Assembly (NCBI RefSeq): GCF_030816295.1
Contig: NZ_JAUSXV010000001.1
Span: 3,720,001 to 3,784,000, forward strand
Direction of reading: 5' to 3'
Origin: Microbacterium natoriense
GTDB lineage: Bacteria; Actinomycetota; Actinomycetes; Actinomycetales; Microbacteriaceae
DNA length: 64,000 bases
Shown: positions 34,204 to 44,713 of the stretch, piece by piece
How the letters are laid out: each line of letters opens with the position of its first letter
Numbering within the stretch: position 1 is the stretch's first letter
Notes under the pieces: generated by a model
What the model saw: only the letters and a program-made list of their open reading frames with translations
Told to the model about the DNA's origin: nothing
Database searches by the model: none
Program-made: the position numbers and the translations under genes

Positions 34204-35868
34204 TCAGCGCGGCAGCGGCACCTCGATCAGCTGCCGCCCCGCTGCAGGCGTCGTGAGCACCTGATCGAGAGCGGCCCTGGTCGTCACGCGGTGGTAGGCC
34301 CAACCGTAGGCGAGAGCGAGATGCTCGAGGTGCACGTCATGCGGAGTGTAGAAGGCGCGATCCAGGTCGGCTGGCGGAGCGGATGCGGCGACCTCGAGGC
34401 CGTCGAAGATCGTGCCGCCACCGTCGTTGCCGACGATCACCTGCAGCCGGGGCTGCGGTTCGTCGGGCGGCAGCAGCAGTGCGCCGACGTCGTGCAGGAA
34501 GGCGAGATCTCCGAGCAGCACCCGGGTGATGCCCTGCGCGCCCTCGGCCTGCGAGGCCGCAGCGATGCCGGTCGCCGTCGCGATGATCCCGTCGATGCCG
34601 GCGAGTCCGCGGTTCGCATGGACGGGCACCTTCTTGCCGCCGAGCACCGAGTCGGCCACGCGGACGAGGCGCGAAGACCCGAACACCAGCCGGTCGTGCG
34701 GCCATGTCGCCCGCCACACGGCGTCGACGAGCAGCTCGCGGTAGAGCGGGCGGCGCACCGCCTCGAGTTCGGCCTGCACGGCGTCGCGACGCGCGGTGAA
34801 GTCCTTGGAGGCGAGCCCGTCGACGTCCGGAGCGCGCTCGCTGAGATCGACGGCGAGAGCGGCGGATGCCGCCATCCATGCGCCGAGCCACTCGCGATCC
34901 GCCTCGCCGGGCGCGACCGAGACGGATGCCGCTGGCGTGGTCCGTCCGTTCAGATCCAGCGCCTCTCCCCCACGACGCACCGCGATCACCTCGACCTCGG
35001 AGCGGGAGAGCAGGCGGGCCGCTTCGCGGCTGAGGGTCGGGTGCCCGAGCACCACCGCGCGTTCGATCCGTCCGCCCAGCGCGGGGTCGTTCAGCAGCGC
35101 CCGGTATCCGTGCACGACGCGGCGTCCGAAGCGCGCCCCGCTCACGATCTCGGCGATCAGCGGCCACGAACCCTGGTGCGCGATCTCCTCGGCGTCGGCA
35201 CCGGCGTCAGCCCCGGCGATCACGACGGTGCGCGGTCCCTGCTCGAGCACCCTCGCGGGCTCGGCGACGCGCAGGGGCACGGAGCCGGGTTCGACCTCGA
35301 AGAGCGGCACCGTTCCCGACAGCGGCTCACGCGCGGGCAGGTTCAGATGCACGGGGCCGGCGACGCCGGGCAGTCCGCCCTCGGCATCCGCTCCGCACGC
35401 CACCGACACTGCACCGGCCGCGAGACCCGACCAGTCCCCGTCGCCCGGCACGGGCGCGTCGAGCGACAGGCGCACGAACGGCGTGAACACCCCTGGTTGG
35501 ATCGTCGCCTGATTCGCCCCGACACCGCGCAGTTCGGGCGGCCGATCGGCGGTGAGGAGCAGCAGCGGGACGCCGGCGTGAAAGGCCTCCATCACGGCAG
35601 GGAGCAGGTTCGCCACGGCGGTTCCCGAGGTGCAGACGACGGCCGTCGGAGCGCCGGTCTCGCGCGAGAGCCCGAGGGCAGTGAAGCCCGCGACCCGCTC
35701 GTCGATGCGCACGTGCACGCGGAGCAGGCCGCGTCCGTGGAAGTGCACCGCCGCGAGGGCGAGTGCCTGGGACCGGGATCCCGGCGAGAGCACGAGATCG
35801 CGCACGCCGTGCGCGATGAGGTCTGCAATCAGGGAGGCCGCGGCATCCGTCGCCGGAGAAGCCCTCAC
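34204..35868 (-). CDS. menD: 2-succinyl-5-enolpyruvyl-6-hydroxy-3-cyclohexene-1-carboxylate synthase
   Basis: A 554-residue thiamine-diphosphate enzyme that adds a succinyl unit from 2-oxoglutarate to isochorismate. The N-terminal PYR region has DLVLSPGSRSQALALA and RIDERVAGFTALG with the catalytic Glu; the TPP-binding segment near the C-terminus reads LLGDLAFLHDVGALLL and IVGNDGGGTIFDGL. It overlaps the upstream PLDc_N-type gene by 4 bp (ATGA), and ppk2 follows. Confidence 0.96.
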   Translation of the reverse strand: MRASPATDAAASLIADLIAHGVRDLVLSPGSRSQALALAAVHFHGRGLLRVHVRIDERVAGFTALGLSRETGAPTAVVCTSGTAVANLLPAVMEAFHAGVPLLLLTADRPPELRGVGANQATIQPGVFTPFVRLSLDAPVPGDGDWSGLAAGAVSVACGADAEGGLPGVAGPVHLNLPAREPLSGTVPLFEVEPGSVPLRVAEPARVLEQGPRTVVIAGADAGADAEEIAHQGSWPLIAEIVSGARFGRRVVHGYRALLNDPALGGRIERAVVLGHPTLSREAARLLSRSEVEVIAVRRGGEALDLNGRTTPAASVSVAPGEADREWLGAWMAASAALAVDLSERAPDVDGLASKDFTARRDAVQAELEAVRRPLYRELLVDAVWRATWPHDRLVFGSSRLVRVADSVLGGKKVPVHANRGLAGIDGIIATATGIAAASQAEGAQGITRVLLGDLAFLHDVGALLLPPDEPQPRLQVIVGNDGGGTIFDGLEVAASAPPADLDRAFYTPHDVHLEHLALAYGWAYHRVTTRAALDQVLTTPAAGRQLIEVPLPR

Positions 35869-36203
35869 GGACGCGCGTCCGGGGCGTCGCCCTCGTCCTC
35901 GAGACGCGCGAGCTCGGCCTCGAGCTCGGCGATGCGAGCGTCCTGTTCCTTCTTGTCGATGCTCCGCAGGAACGCGGGGTCGTCATCGGGTGCGTAGGGC
36001 CGCGCGTCCTGGTCATCGGCGCGCCGGCGTCCGATCGTGAACCAGAGGATCCCGCCGATCACCGGGACGACGATGACGATCGCGATCCACACGCCCTTGG
36101 GCACGCCGCGGTGCCGCGTCGCCGGCTGCACGGCGCAGTCGACGATGCTGAACACCCAGAACACGGCGGCCAGAAATCCACCGACGATCAACAATCTCGC
36201 CAC
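35865..36203 (-). CDS. PLDc_N-type small membrane protein
   Basis: A 112-residue protein with two membrane spans (about 2-24 and 37-58) separated by CAVQPATRHRGVPKGVW, the pattern of the phospholipase D nuclease N-terminal (PLDc_N) domain without the catalytic part. A charged tail ends in a short coiled coil (QDARIAELEAELARLEDE). Function unknown. It leads the PLDc_N-menD-ppk2 operon, with TACACT six bases before the GTG at 36203. Confidence 0.85.
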   Translation of the reverse strand: MARLLIVGGFLAAVFWVFSIVDCAVQPATRHRGVPKGVWIAIVIVVPVIGGILWFTIGRRRADDQDARPYAPDDDPAFLRSIDKKEQDARIAELEAELARLEDEGDAPDARP

Positions 36204-36209
36204 CCTTTC

Positions 36210-36215
36210 AGTGTA
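36210..36215 (-). promoter_or_regulatory. -10 element TACACT, leaderless promoter of the menD operon
   Basis: On the complementary strand TACACT ends six bases before the GTG at 36203. Confidence 0.63.
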
Positions 36216-36255
36216 GGCGCGTCACGACGCCCGGGGACCGCGTACCCCGCGTTGT

Positions 36256-36261
36256 TAGACT
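36256..36261 (+). promoter_or_regulatory. -10 element TAGACT upstream of the small membrane protein at 36271
   Basis: TAGACT ends nine bases before the ATG at 36271, so the transcript would have no leader or only about three bases. Confidence 0.55.
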
Positions 36262-36270
36262 GCGCGGATC

Positions 36271-36672
36271 ATGCCTCGCCCGCAGCTCTCGCACCGGACC
36301 GAGCGGATGCTGATCGTCAGGGTCGCCATCGCTCTCGGCCTCGCCGTGCTGCTCCTCGTGGGAGCCTGGTCGAACTCCCATGGCGAGAGCCGCGCAGGTT
36401 CCGCCCTCTGCCTGGCGTCGGGCGTCTCGGCGAGTTCGGTCTCCGATCATCAGGAGATCGCGGCGACCGACACCGCCATGCCGGACGCGGGCCTCGTCGG
36501 CATCTGCGCGCTCGTCGTCTTCCTGCTGGTGCTGGTCGCGCTGCGGCTGCTCAGCCCGCGGACGGCGTTCTGCCTCGGACGGAACGCCGTCGCATCCGCT
36601 TCTCCTCGCGCCGGCCCCACGACGTTCCCGCCTGCCCTCACTCTCGCGCAGCTCTCCCTCTCACGGACCTGA
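36271..36672 (+). CDS. Small two-span membrane protein
   Basis: A 133-residue protein with two hydrophobic helices (about 13-33 and 74-94), an extracytoplasmic loop with one Cys, and a Ser/Ala/Pro-rich tail. Not recognised beyond a loose likeness to short uncharacterised actinobacterial membrane proteins. It precedes the DsbA-like gene by 53 bp on the same strand, so a role beside it in the envelope is possible. Confidence 0.68.
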   Translation: MPRPQLSHRTERMLIVRVAIALGLAVLLLVGAWSNSHGESRAGSALCLASGVSASSVSDHQEIAATDTAMPDAGLVGICALVVFLLVLVALRLLSPRTAFCLGRNAVASASPRAGPTTFPPALTLAQLSLSRT

Positions 36673-36725
36673 TTCCGGGCGCTCCGCGCTGCCCCGATTC
36701 ACTCACCCCTGTGTCTGGAGACCCC

Positions 36726-37367
36726 ATGAAGACCTCGTTCAAAGCCGTCATCATCACCATCGCCGTCATCGTCCTGCTCGCCCTCGCCGCCATCGTCTAC
36801 GCCATGAACCAGCAAGCCCAGAAGCCCACCGGAGACGGCGAAACCGTCCGTCCCGATTCGCACGTCCTCGACGAGGGAGGAGCGGATGCGGTCACCCTCG
36901 TCGAGTTCCTCGACTTCGAGTGCCCGTCGTGCGGGCAGTTCTTCCCGATCGTGGAGGACCTGCGCGAGAAGCACGACGGCGACATCACGTACGTCGTGCG
37001 CTACTTCCCGCTGCCCGGCCACATCAACTCCACCCAAGCCGCGCTCGCTGCGGAGGCCGCGGCTCAGCAGGATCGCTTCGAGGACATGTACCGCACCCTG
37101 TTCGAGACGCAGCAGCAGTGGAGCGGGCAGCCGACCGAGACACCCGAGGTGTTCCGGACGCTCGCCGAGGACCTCGGTCTCGACATGCCCGCCTACGACG
37201 CGGCGATCGCGGATCCGGCCACGCTCGAGCGCGTCCTCTCCGACAAATCCGACGGAGAGGCCCTCGGCGTGCAGAGCACCCCGTCGTTCTTCATCGACGG
37301 GGAGCTGCTCGAGCTCACCGCGTGGGGCGACCTGGAGACCGCGATCGAGAAGGCGCTCCAGGACTAG
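36726..37367 (+). CDS. Membrane-anchored DsbA-family thioredoxin-like protein
   Basis: A 213-residue protein with an N-terminal membrane anchor (about 6-27) and an extracytoplasmic thioredoxin fold. The active site is CPSC (Cys66-Cys69) in FLDFECPSCGQFF, and the cis-proline loop reads VQSTPSFFIDG. It probably oxidises or isomerises disulfides of secreted proteins. CTGGAG stands 5 bp before the ATG. Its stop overlaps the stop of the convergent monooxygenase gene by 4 bp. Confidence 0.92.
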   Translation: MKTSFKAVIITIAVIVLLALAAIVYAMNQQAQKPTGDGETVRPDSHVLDEGGADAVTLVEFLDFECPSCGQFFPIVEDLREKHDGDITYVVRYFPLPGHINSTQAALAAEAAAQQDRFEDMYRTLFETQQQWSGQPTETPEVFRTLAEDLGLDMPAYDAAIADPATLERVLSDKSDGEALGVQSTPSFFIDGELLELTAWGDLETAIEKALQD

Positions 37368-38710
37368 GCCTCGACGGCGACCGGCTGCCCTGCCACGCCG
37401 AGCGTCTCGCGCAGCGTGGCACCCTCCTCGTACGACGTGCGGTACGTTCCGCGTTCCTGCAGCAGCGGGATGACCCGGTCGGTGAACTCGTCGAGACCGT
37501 GCGGAGTGAGGTGGCCGACGACAGTGAACCCGTCGGTCGCCCGTTCCTGCACATAGCGGTCGATGTCGGCGGCGACCTGGTCAGGCGTGCCGACGAAGGT
37601 GTGGTTCGCGGTGAGCCGGATGATGAGATCGCGGATGCTGAGCTTCTCGGCTTCGGCGACCTCGCGGAGCTTGGCGATCCGGCTGCGCACCGCCGCGTGC
37701 CGGTTCGCGAAGCCCTGCGCCGACTCGGCCCCGGTGTCGGGCTCGACGTCGGGCAACGGTCCGTCGGGATCGTAGCCGCTGAAGTCGCGGTTCCAGACCT
37801 GCTCGAGGTAGGTGATCGCCGTCTCCGGGCGCACCTGGGCGAGAGCGATCTCGCGCGAGCGCTCGCGCGCTTCCTCCAGAGTGTCTCCGAGCACGAACGA
37901 CGCCGCGGGGAGGATCTTGAGGTCGTCCTCCTGACGCCCGACCGCAGCGAGGCGTCCCTTCACATCGCGATAGAACTCCTGCGCATCCTCGAACTCGGTG
38001 TGCAGCGAGAAGATCACGTCGGCGTGCGCGGTGGCGAAGTCGCGGCCGTCGGCCGAGTCGCCGGCCTGCACGATGAGCGGGCGATGCTGCGGCGATCGCG
38101 GCACGTCGAACCGCGCGTCGATGTCGAACAGGTCGCTGCGGTGCGCGACCTGCTCGATCGCGTCCCGGCGCAGGAACTCTCCGGTGTCGGCATCCGCGAG
38201 GATCGCATCGTCACGCCACGACGCCCACAGCCGCTTCGACAGCTCGGCGAACTCGGCGGCCCTGCGGTAGCGGTCGCCGTGGTCGAGGAACCCGCCGCGG
38301 CGGAAGTTCGCCCCGTGGAACGCGTCGGAGCTGGTCACGGCGTTCCACCCGGCACGGCCGTTCGAGAGGTGGTCGAGGGTCGCGAGTTGGCGGGCGAGCT
38401 CATAGGGCTCGTTGAAGGTCGTGCTCAGCGTGCCGACGAGCCCGATGTTCTCTGTGACCGCGGCCAGCGCGGCGAGGATCGCCAGCGTGTTCGGGCGCCC
38501 GAGCACGTCGAGATCGTGGATGCGGCCGCGGTGCTCGCGGAGGCGCAGGCCCTCCGCCAGGAACAGATAGTCGAACAGCCCCCGCTCGGCGTTGCGTGCG
38601 AAGTACTCGAACGACGAGAAGTCGATCTGGCTGCCTGCCGTGGGGTCGGTCCATACGGTGGTGTTGTTCACGCCGGGGAAGTGCGCGGCGAGGTGGATGC
38701 GACGGCTCAT
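37364..38710 (-). CDS. LLM flavin monooxygenase, NtaA/SnaA/DszA type (copy A)
   Basis: A 448-residue two-component flavin monooxygenase that would use FMNH2 from a separate reductase. Family features include AGSQIDFSSFEYFARNAERG, LVGTLSTTFNEPYELARQ, NGRAGWNAVTS, FRRGGFL and VPRSPQHRPLIVQAGDS. This group cleaves C-S or C-N bonds in sulfur compounds and chelators. It is last in the GNAT-LLM-LLM operon read leftward, overlapping the preceding monooxygenase gene by ATGA. A close paralogue lies at 48621-50000. Confidence 0.93.
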   Translation of the reverse strand: MSRRIHLAAHFPGVNNTTVWTDPTAGSQIDFSSFEYFARNAERGLFDYLFLAEGLRLREHRGRIHDLDVLGRPNTLAILAALAAVTENIGLVGTLSTTFNEPYELARQLATLDHLSNGRAGWNAVTSSDAFHGANFRRGGFLDHGDRYRRAAEFAELSKRLWASWRDDAILADADTGEFLRRDAIEQVAHRSDLFDIDARFDVPRSPQHRPLIVQAGDSADGRDFATAHADVIFSLHTEFEDAQEFYRDVKGRLAAVGRQEDDLKILPAASFVLGDTLEEARERSREIALAQVRPETAITYLEQVWNRDFSGYDPDGPLPDVEPDTGAESAQGFANRHAAVRSRIAKLREVAEAEKLSIRDLIIRLTANHTFVGTPDQVAADIDRYVQERATDGFTVVGHLTPHGLDEFTDRVIPLLQERGTYRTSYEEGATLRETLGVAGQPVAVEA

Positions 38711-39912
38711 GCGGAGACCTCCTGTGCGGCGAAGCGACTGGACCGGAGCGGCAGGCCCAGACGCTGCCGCAGAGTGGGCGAGGCATCGTCGTCGTGCAGG
38801 ATGCCGGCGGCGCGCGCCACCGGGATCACCTGCTCGGTGATCGCGGTGAGATCGGCCGGCAGGCGAGCCGGGCGCAGGCGGATGCCGTCGACTCCGGCCG
38901 CGGCGAGGGTGCGGATCTCGTCGATGATCGTGGCCGCCGTGCCGATGGCGATGTGGGCATCGGTGGCGATCGGCGCCCGTTCCTCCAGGCGATCCCAGGC
39001 CTCGACGGCGGCCGCTTCAGTCGCCTCGATCAGCACGAGAAGGTCGGCGAACACGCGCAGCCTCTCTGGTTCGTCACGCACCTCGGCGGCGGCCTGCTCG
39101 ACCTCGGCGACGATCACCGCCGCCTCCTCGGCGCCGCCAGGGGTGATGAACACCACGTCCGCGTGCTCCGCGGCGAACCGGTGCGGGATGCTCTGATGTG
39201 CCAGGGCGGTGATCAGGGGCTGACCCTGCGGCGAGCGCGGCACGATAGAGGCGCCGGTGATCGAGAAGAACTCCCCCTCGAAATCGGCGTTGTGCACCCG
39301 TTCCCGATCGAGGAACCGGCCCGACTCGACGTCGCGGATGATCGCGTCGTCCTCCCAGGAGTCGGCCAGGCGACGGATCGCGTCGACGACCTCTCCAGCC
39401 TCGCGGAACGCCGCCTGCCACGCGGGGTCGTCCTCGACGTGGCCGGAGGCGGGGAACCCGACGGGTCCGTCGCCTCGCCGGCCGAAGTTCGCCCGCTCCT
39501 GCGGAGAGGAACCGGCGACGATGCGGGCACCGGCCCGTCCGAGGCTCGCGTGATCGAGGGTCTGGAGGCCCGTCGCCAGGTGGAACGGCTCGGGATGCGT
39601 CGTGGTCACCGTGGGGATCAGCCCGATCCGACGGGTGAGCGGCGCGAGGAACGACGCGACGAGCAGTGCGTCGAGCCGTCCGCGCACGCGGTCGCGGCGG
39701 ATGCCGGCATCTGCCTCTGCGGTCCGCCCCTCGAGCGTGAGCGCGTCTTCGATCGTCGCGAACACGACCCCGGCGTCGTCGGCCGCGCGCACCAGGTCTC
39801 GCCAGTATCCCGCCGTCGTGAGCTCGGTCGGCCTCGCCGTGGGCTCGCGCCATGCGGCAGGGTGCCAGCCCGCTCCGTCGAGCGCGACGGCGATGTGCAC
39901 CTTCTCAGTCAT
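38707..39912 (-). CDS. LLM flavin monooxygenase, about 400-residue type (copy A)
   Basis: A 401-residue luciferase-like monooxygenase starting MTEKVHIAVALDGAGWHPAA. The stretch IGLIPTVTTTHPEPFHLATG is the substrate/flavin-side beta-alpha unit, followed by GRAGARIVAG and VPRSPQGQPLITALAHQ. Specific substrate unknown; the neighbourhood suggests organosulfur compounds. ATG at 39912 follows AAAGGA. The protein at 47404-48600 is a clear paralogue, sharing ALDGAGWHPAAWREP and IGLIPTVTTTH. Confidence 0.92.
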   Translation of the reverse strand: MTEKVHIAVALDGAGWHPAAWREPTARPTELTTAGYWRDLVRAADDAGVVFATIEDALTLEGRTAEADAGIRRDRVRGRLDALLVASFLAPLTRRIGLIPTVTTTHPEPFHLATGLQTLDHASLGRAGARIVAGSSPQERANFGRRGDGPVGFPASGHVEDDPAWQAAFREAGEVVDAIRRLADSWEDDAIIRDVESGRFLDRERVHNADFEGEFFSITGASIVPRSPQGQPLITALAHQSIPHRFAAEHADVVFITPGGAEEAAVIVAEVEQAAAEVRDEPERLRVFADLLVLIEATEAAAVEAWDRLEERAPIATDAHIAIGTAATIIDEIRTLAAAGVDGIRLRPARLPADLTAITEQVIPVARAAGILHDDDASPTLRQRLGLPLRSSRFAAQEVSA

Positions 39913-39959
39913 CTGTGGTTCCTTTCGATCACGAGGACGCATGTCCCGCGAGGGTCTTG

Positions 39960-40679
39960 TCAGCCCGCGAGCACGCGGTCGTCGACGGGCGTGCGCACCG
40001 CGAGGAAGGTGGTGTGCCGACGGAGGGTGAAACCGAGACGCTCGTACACGCGGATCGCACCGATGTTCGCCGCCGCCGCGTGCAGCAGGGCGCGGTCGCC
40101 GCGCTGCTGGATGTGGAAGGCCACGTCGAGCACGAGCCTCGAAGCGATGCCCTGCCCGCGGTGCTCGGCATCCGTGGCGACCGCGCTGATCTCGGTCCAT
40201 CCCTCCGGATGCAGCCGCTCCCCCGCCATCGCGATCAGTCGCCCCTCGCGGCGGATGCCGACGTAGCGACCGAGCTCGTGCGTACGAGGGCGGAACGGCC
40301 CCGGCTGGTTGCGCTCCACCAGCGCGAGCATCTCGGGCACGTCATCGGCGCCCAGCAGCACCGCCTCCTCGTCGGGCCGAGGGCGCAGAGCATCCGTCTG
40401 CACGAGCTGCACGCCCGCACCACGACCGAGCTCCTGCCACCCCTCGGGAAGATCCGGGTCCGCACCTGATATCCCGATCTCCTCACCCGGACCGACGAGT
40501 TCGGTGAGCGCCTGCCACACCCTCGGGTGCTCCCAGGTGCGGACCGCGACGAACGGCGCGACCTCCGAGGGGTAGCGCCGAACGAGGTCGTCGCCGATCG
40601 CGAAAGACGAGTGCGGCCCCGTGAGCGCATGCCACGCGGGGTTGTCGAGGACGTCGTCTCCTGGTGCCGTGTGCGACAT
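39960..40679 (-). CDS. GNAT-family N-acetyltransferase at the head of the LLM operon
   Basis: A 239-residue acetyltransferase; the acetyl-CoA-binding motif reads TDAEHRGQGIASRLVLDVA, followed by ALLHAAAANIGAIRVYERLGF, both in the C-terminal half. The N-terminal half may be a second, degenerate GNAT fold. In the proposed pathway it would N-acetylate an S-modified cysteine before oxygenation. Start at 40679 (MSHTAPGDD) was chosen for spacing to an AACGGAACG sequence; an ATG six codons upstream is possible. It is first of the leftward GNAT-LLM-LLM operon. Confidence 0.82.
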   Translation of the reverse strand: MSHTAPGDDVLDNPAWHALTGPHSSFAIGDDLVRRYPSEVAPFVAVRTWEHPRVWQALTELVGPGEEIGISGADPDLPEGWQELGRGAGVQLVQTDALRPRPDEEAVLLGADDVPEMLALVERNQPGPFRPRTHELGRYVGIRREGRLIAMAGERLHPEGWTEISAVATDAEHRGQGIASRLVLDVAFHIQQRGDRALLHAAAANIGAIRVYERLGFTLRRHTTFLAVRTPVDDRVLAG

Positions 40680-40930
40680 GGGATCGTTCCGTTTCATCGA
40701 GTGTCGAGATGGGTGTCCCCACGTTAGGAGCACACCGTCGGGTCAGGGGCCGCCAACAGCCGACTGTGTCGCCTCATGACCGAACACGTCGGCGCGTAAC
40801 GATCGGCGTCGGTCTTTGACCACGCGCGTCAGCGCATGACCACCGGCGCCCGCGGCACCTCGGGGCGGTGAGAACATCGCCCATCGGCATTCCGCCGCCC
40901 CCTCGCTGCAACCACGGAAGGAGCCCTGTC
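40680..40930. promoter_or_regulatory. Divergent control region between the leftward and rightward monooxygenase operons
   Basis: This 251-bp region separates the GNAT-LLM-LLM operon from the ABC-LLM operon. Three TGACC direct repeats (40777-40781, 40817-40821, 40837-40841) sit on the same face of the helix, 40 and 20 bp apart; two are within catgacc. A CGTAAC motif is at 40795-40800, also seen at 56023 and 56043. A strong AAGGAG precedes the permease ATG. A shared activator or repressor site is likely; its identity is unknown. Confidence 0.5.
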
Positions 40931-42001
40931 ATGCCCGCCACGCCCACATCACGCTCGACGATCGTCCGCTACATCGCGTCGAGGCTCGGCCAGTCGCTGA
41001 TCGTGCTCTGGGCGGCGTACACGGTGTCGTTCATCGTGCTGTATGCGCTGCCGAGCGACCCGGTGGCCCTGCTCGCCGGCGGCGACGCGAGCGATGTGAC
41101 GCCGGAGCAGCTCGCCGAGCTGACCGCGCAGTACGGCCTCGACAAGCCGCTCGTCGTGCAGTACCTCCTCCGCCTCGGCGGAGTGCTCCGGGGTGACTTC
41201 GGCACCTCGATCGCGACCGGACGCCCCGTGTCCGAGGTCATCGGCGAAGCCGTCTCCCCCACTCTGCAGCTCGTCGGGCTCGCCTTCCTGATCGCCGTGC
41301 TCGCGGGCGCCGGTCTCGCGGTGCTCGCCACCTATGTGCGAGGGCGCGCACTCTCGACCTTCCTGCTGGGCCTGCCGCCTCTCGGCGTCGCGATCCCCTC
41401 GTTCTGGTTCGGGCTGATGCTCATCCAGTGGTTCTCGTTCCAGCTGCCACTGTTCCCGGCGATGGGCGACAAGAGCGCCGTCTCGCTCGTCCTGCCGTCG
41501 ATCGCCCTCGCGCTGCCGACCGGCGCCATGATCGCGCAGCTGCTCTCGAAGAGCCTGGCCACAGCCCTCGGCGAGGCCTACATCGACACCGCGCGGGCGA
41601 AGGGCGCCGACCGTCGTCGAGTGCACCTGCGACATGCGCTGCGCAACGCGGCCCTCCCCGCCATCACGATGACCGGCCTGATCGTCGGTCAGCTGCTCAG
41701 CGGCACGGTCGTCACCGAGACCGTCTTCTCACGCCCCGGCGTCGGCCGGGTCACGGCATCCGCGGTGCAGCAGCAGGACATCCCCGTCGTGCAGGGCATC
41801 GTGCTGTTCGCGGCCGCCGCCTTCGTTCTCGCCAACCTCGCGGTCGATCTCGTCTACCCGCTGCTCGATCCGCGCATCCAGCTGACGGCGGCACCGCGCC
41901 GCCGCCGTCAGACCCCCGTCCCCACGCACGCTGAGGCCCCCGTGGCCGCGGAGGCCGCCACCGACTTCGACACCGACGCCGTACTGGAGGCAGCACGATG
42001 A
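40931..42001 (+). CDS. Peptide/nickel-type ABC transporter permease (DppB-like)
   Basis: A 356-residue permease with six spans, starting near IVRYIASRLGQSLIVLWAAY. The EAA-type loop reads EAYIDTARAKGADRRRVHLR and NAALPAITMTGLIVG follows, typical of DppB/OppB. With its partner permease, fused ATPases and binding lipoprotein it forms a complete importer for peptide-like solutes. ATG at 40931 follows GGAAGGAG. A Pro/Ala-rich tail of about 40 residues is unusual. Confidence 0.93.
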   Translation: MPATPTSRSTIVRYIASRLGQSLIVLWAAYTVSFIVLYALPSDPVALLAGGDASDVTPEQLAELTAQYGLDKPLVVQYLLRLGGVLRGDFGTSIATGRPVSEVIGEAVSPTLQLVGLAFLIAVLAGAGLAVLATYVRGRALSTFLLGLPPLGVAIPSFWFGLMLIQWFSFQLPLFPAMGDKSAVSLVLPSIALALPTGAMIAQLLSKSLATALGEAYIDTARAKGADRRRVHLRHALRNAALPAITMTGLIVGQLLSGTVVTETVFSRPGVGRVTASAVQQQDIPVVQGIVLFAAAAFVLANLAVDLVYPLLDPRIQLTAAPRRRRQTPVPTHAEAPVAAEAATDFDTDAVLEAAR

Positions 42002-42947
42002 GCGAGACCACCGCCCTGCTGCCCCACACCGCACAGCATCCGGTCGACGGATTCGGTGCGACGGCGGGCGACCGCTTCCAGGACGCGGTCGCCGACCGCG
42101 CATCCCGCGCCGCCGCTCGACCGACGTGGACGAGCAGGTTCGGCTGGTTCGCCCGGCGGCCGGCAGCAGCGCTCTCCCTGCTCTGGCTGCTCGTCGTGAT
42201 CGTCGCCGCGCTCTGGCCGAGCGTCATCGCGCCGGGCGATCCGCTCGTGGGCGTGCCCGCGGAGAACCTGCAGGGGCCGTCGGCGGCGCACTGGTTCGGC
42301 ACCGACCAGATCGGCCGCGACCTGTTCACGCGCGTCGTGCACGGCACCTCGCTCACCATCAGCGCGGCGTCGATCGCCGTGGCCGTCGGCCTCGTCGTCG
42401 GCTCGGTGCTGGGCCTCGTCAGCGGTTTCGCCGGCGGCAGGACGGATGCCGTCATCATGCGCGCCGCCGACGTGCTGCTCGCGATTCCCGGGCTGCTGCT
42501 GTCGCTCGCGATCATCACGGCTCTGGGCTTCGGCACCGTCAACGTGGCGATCGCGGTCGGCATCGCCAGTGTGGCGTCGGTGTCGCGCATCATGCGCTCC
42601 GAAGTCATAAAGGTGCGCAGTTCCGCGTACATCGAGGCCGCACGCGCCTCGGGCAACGGGTGGCTGCGCGTGCTCCTGCGGCACGTGCTGCCGAACTCCA
42701 CGGGGCCGGTGATCGTGCTCGGAGTGCTCGAGTTCGGCGGCGCGATCCTCGCGGTGTCGGCGCTGAGCTTCCTCGGCTACGGCGCCCCTGCTCCCGCGCC
42801 CGAATGGGGAGCGCTCGTCTCCGGCGGCCGCGACTTCCTGCGAGGCGCCTGGTGGCTCACGACGCTCCCCGGCCTCACCATCGCCCTCACCGTGCTCGCC
42901 GCCAACCGGCTGGCGCGAGGGCTCGACGACGAAGGGACGGGCAGACG

Positions 42948-42951
<4 letters not shown>
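41998..42951 (+). CDS. Peptide/nickel-type ABC transporter permease (DppC-like)
   Basis: A 317-residue permease. A cytoplasmic N-terminal extension precedes the first span at about residue 60; GTDQIGRDLFTRVVHGTSLT is the conserved DppC periplasmic motif, and the EAA loop reads YIEAARASGNGWLRVLLRHV with LPNSTGPVI after it. It overlaps the DppB-like stop by ATGA and the ATPase start by ATGA, so the three are translationally coupled. Confidence 0.94.
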
Positions 42952-44669
<1,718 letters not shown>

Positions 44670-44672
44670 CCC

Positions 44673-44702
44673 CCGCACCCGCACCCGCACCCGCACCCGC
44701 AC
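44673..44702 (+). repeat. Five perfect hexamer repeats (ccgcac) before the binding-protein gene
   Basis: Five tandem copies of ccgcac fill the 44-bp gap between the ATPase stop and the AAGGAG ribosome-binding site of the binding-protein gene. Copy changes would move the ribosome-binding site relative to the upstream stop without changing any protein. Confidence 0.9.
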
Positions 44703-44713
44703 AAGGAGTCTTC

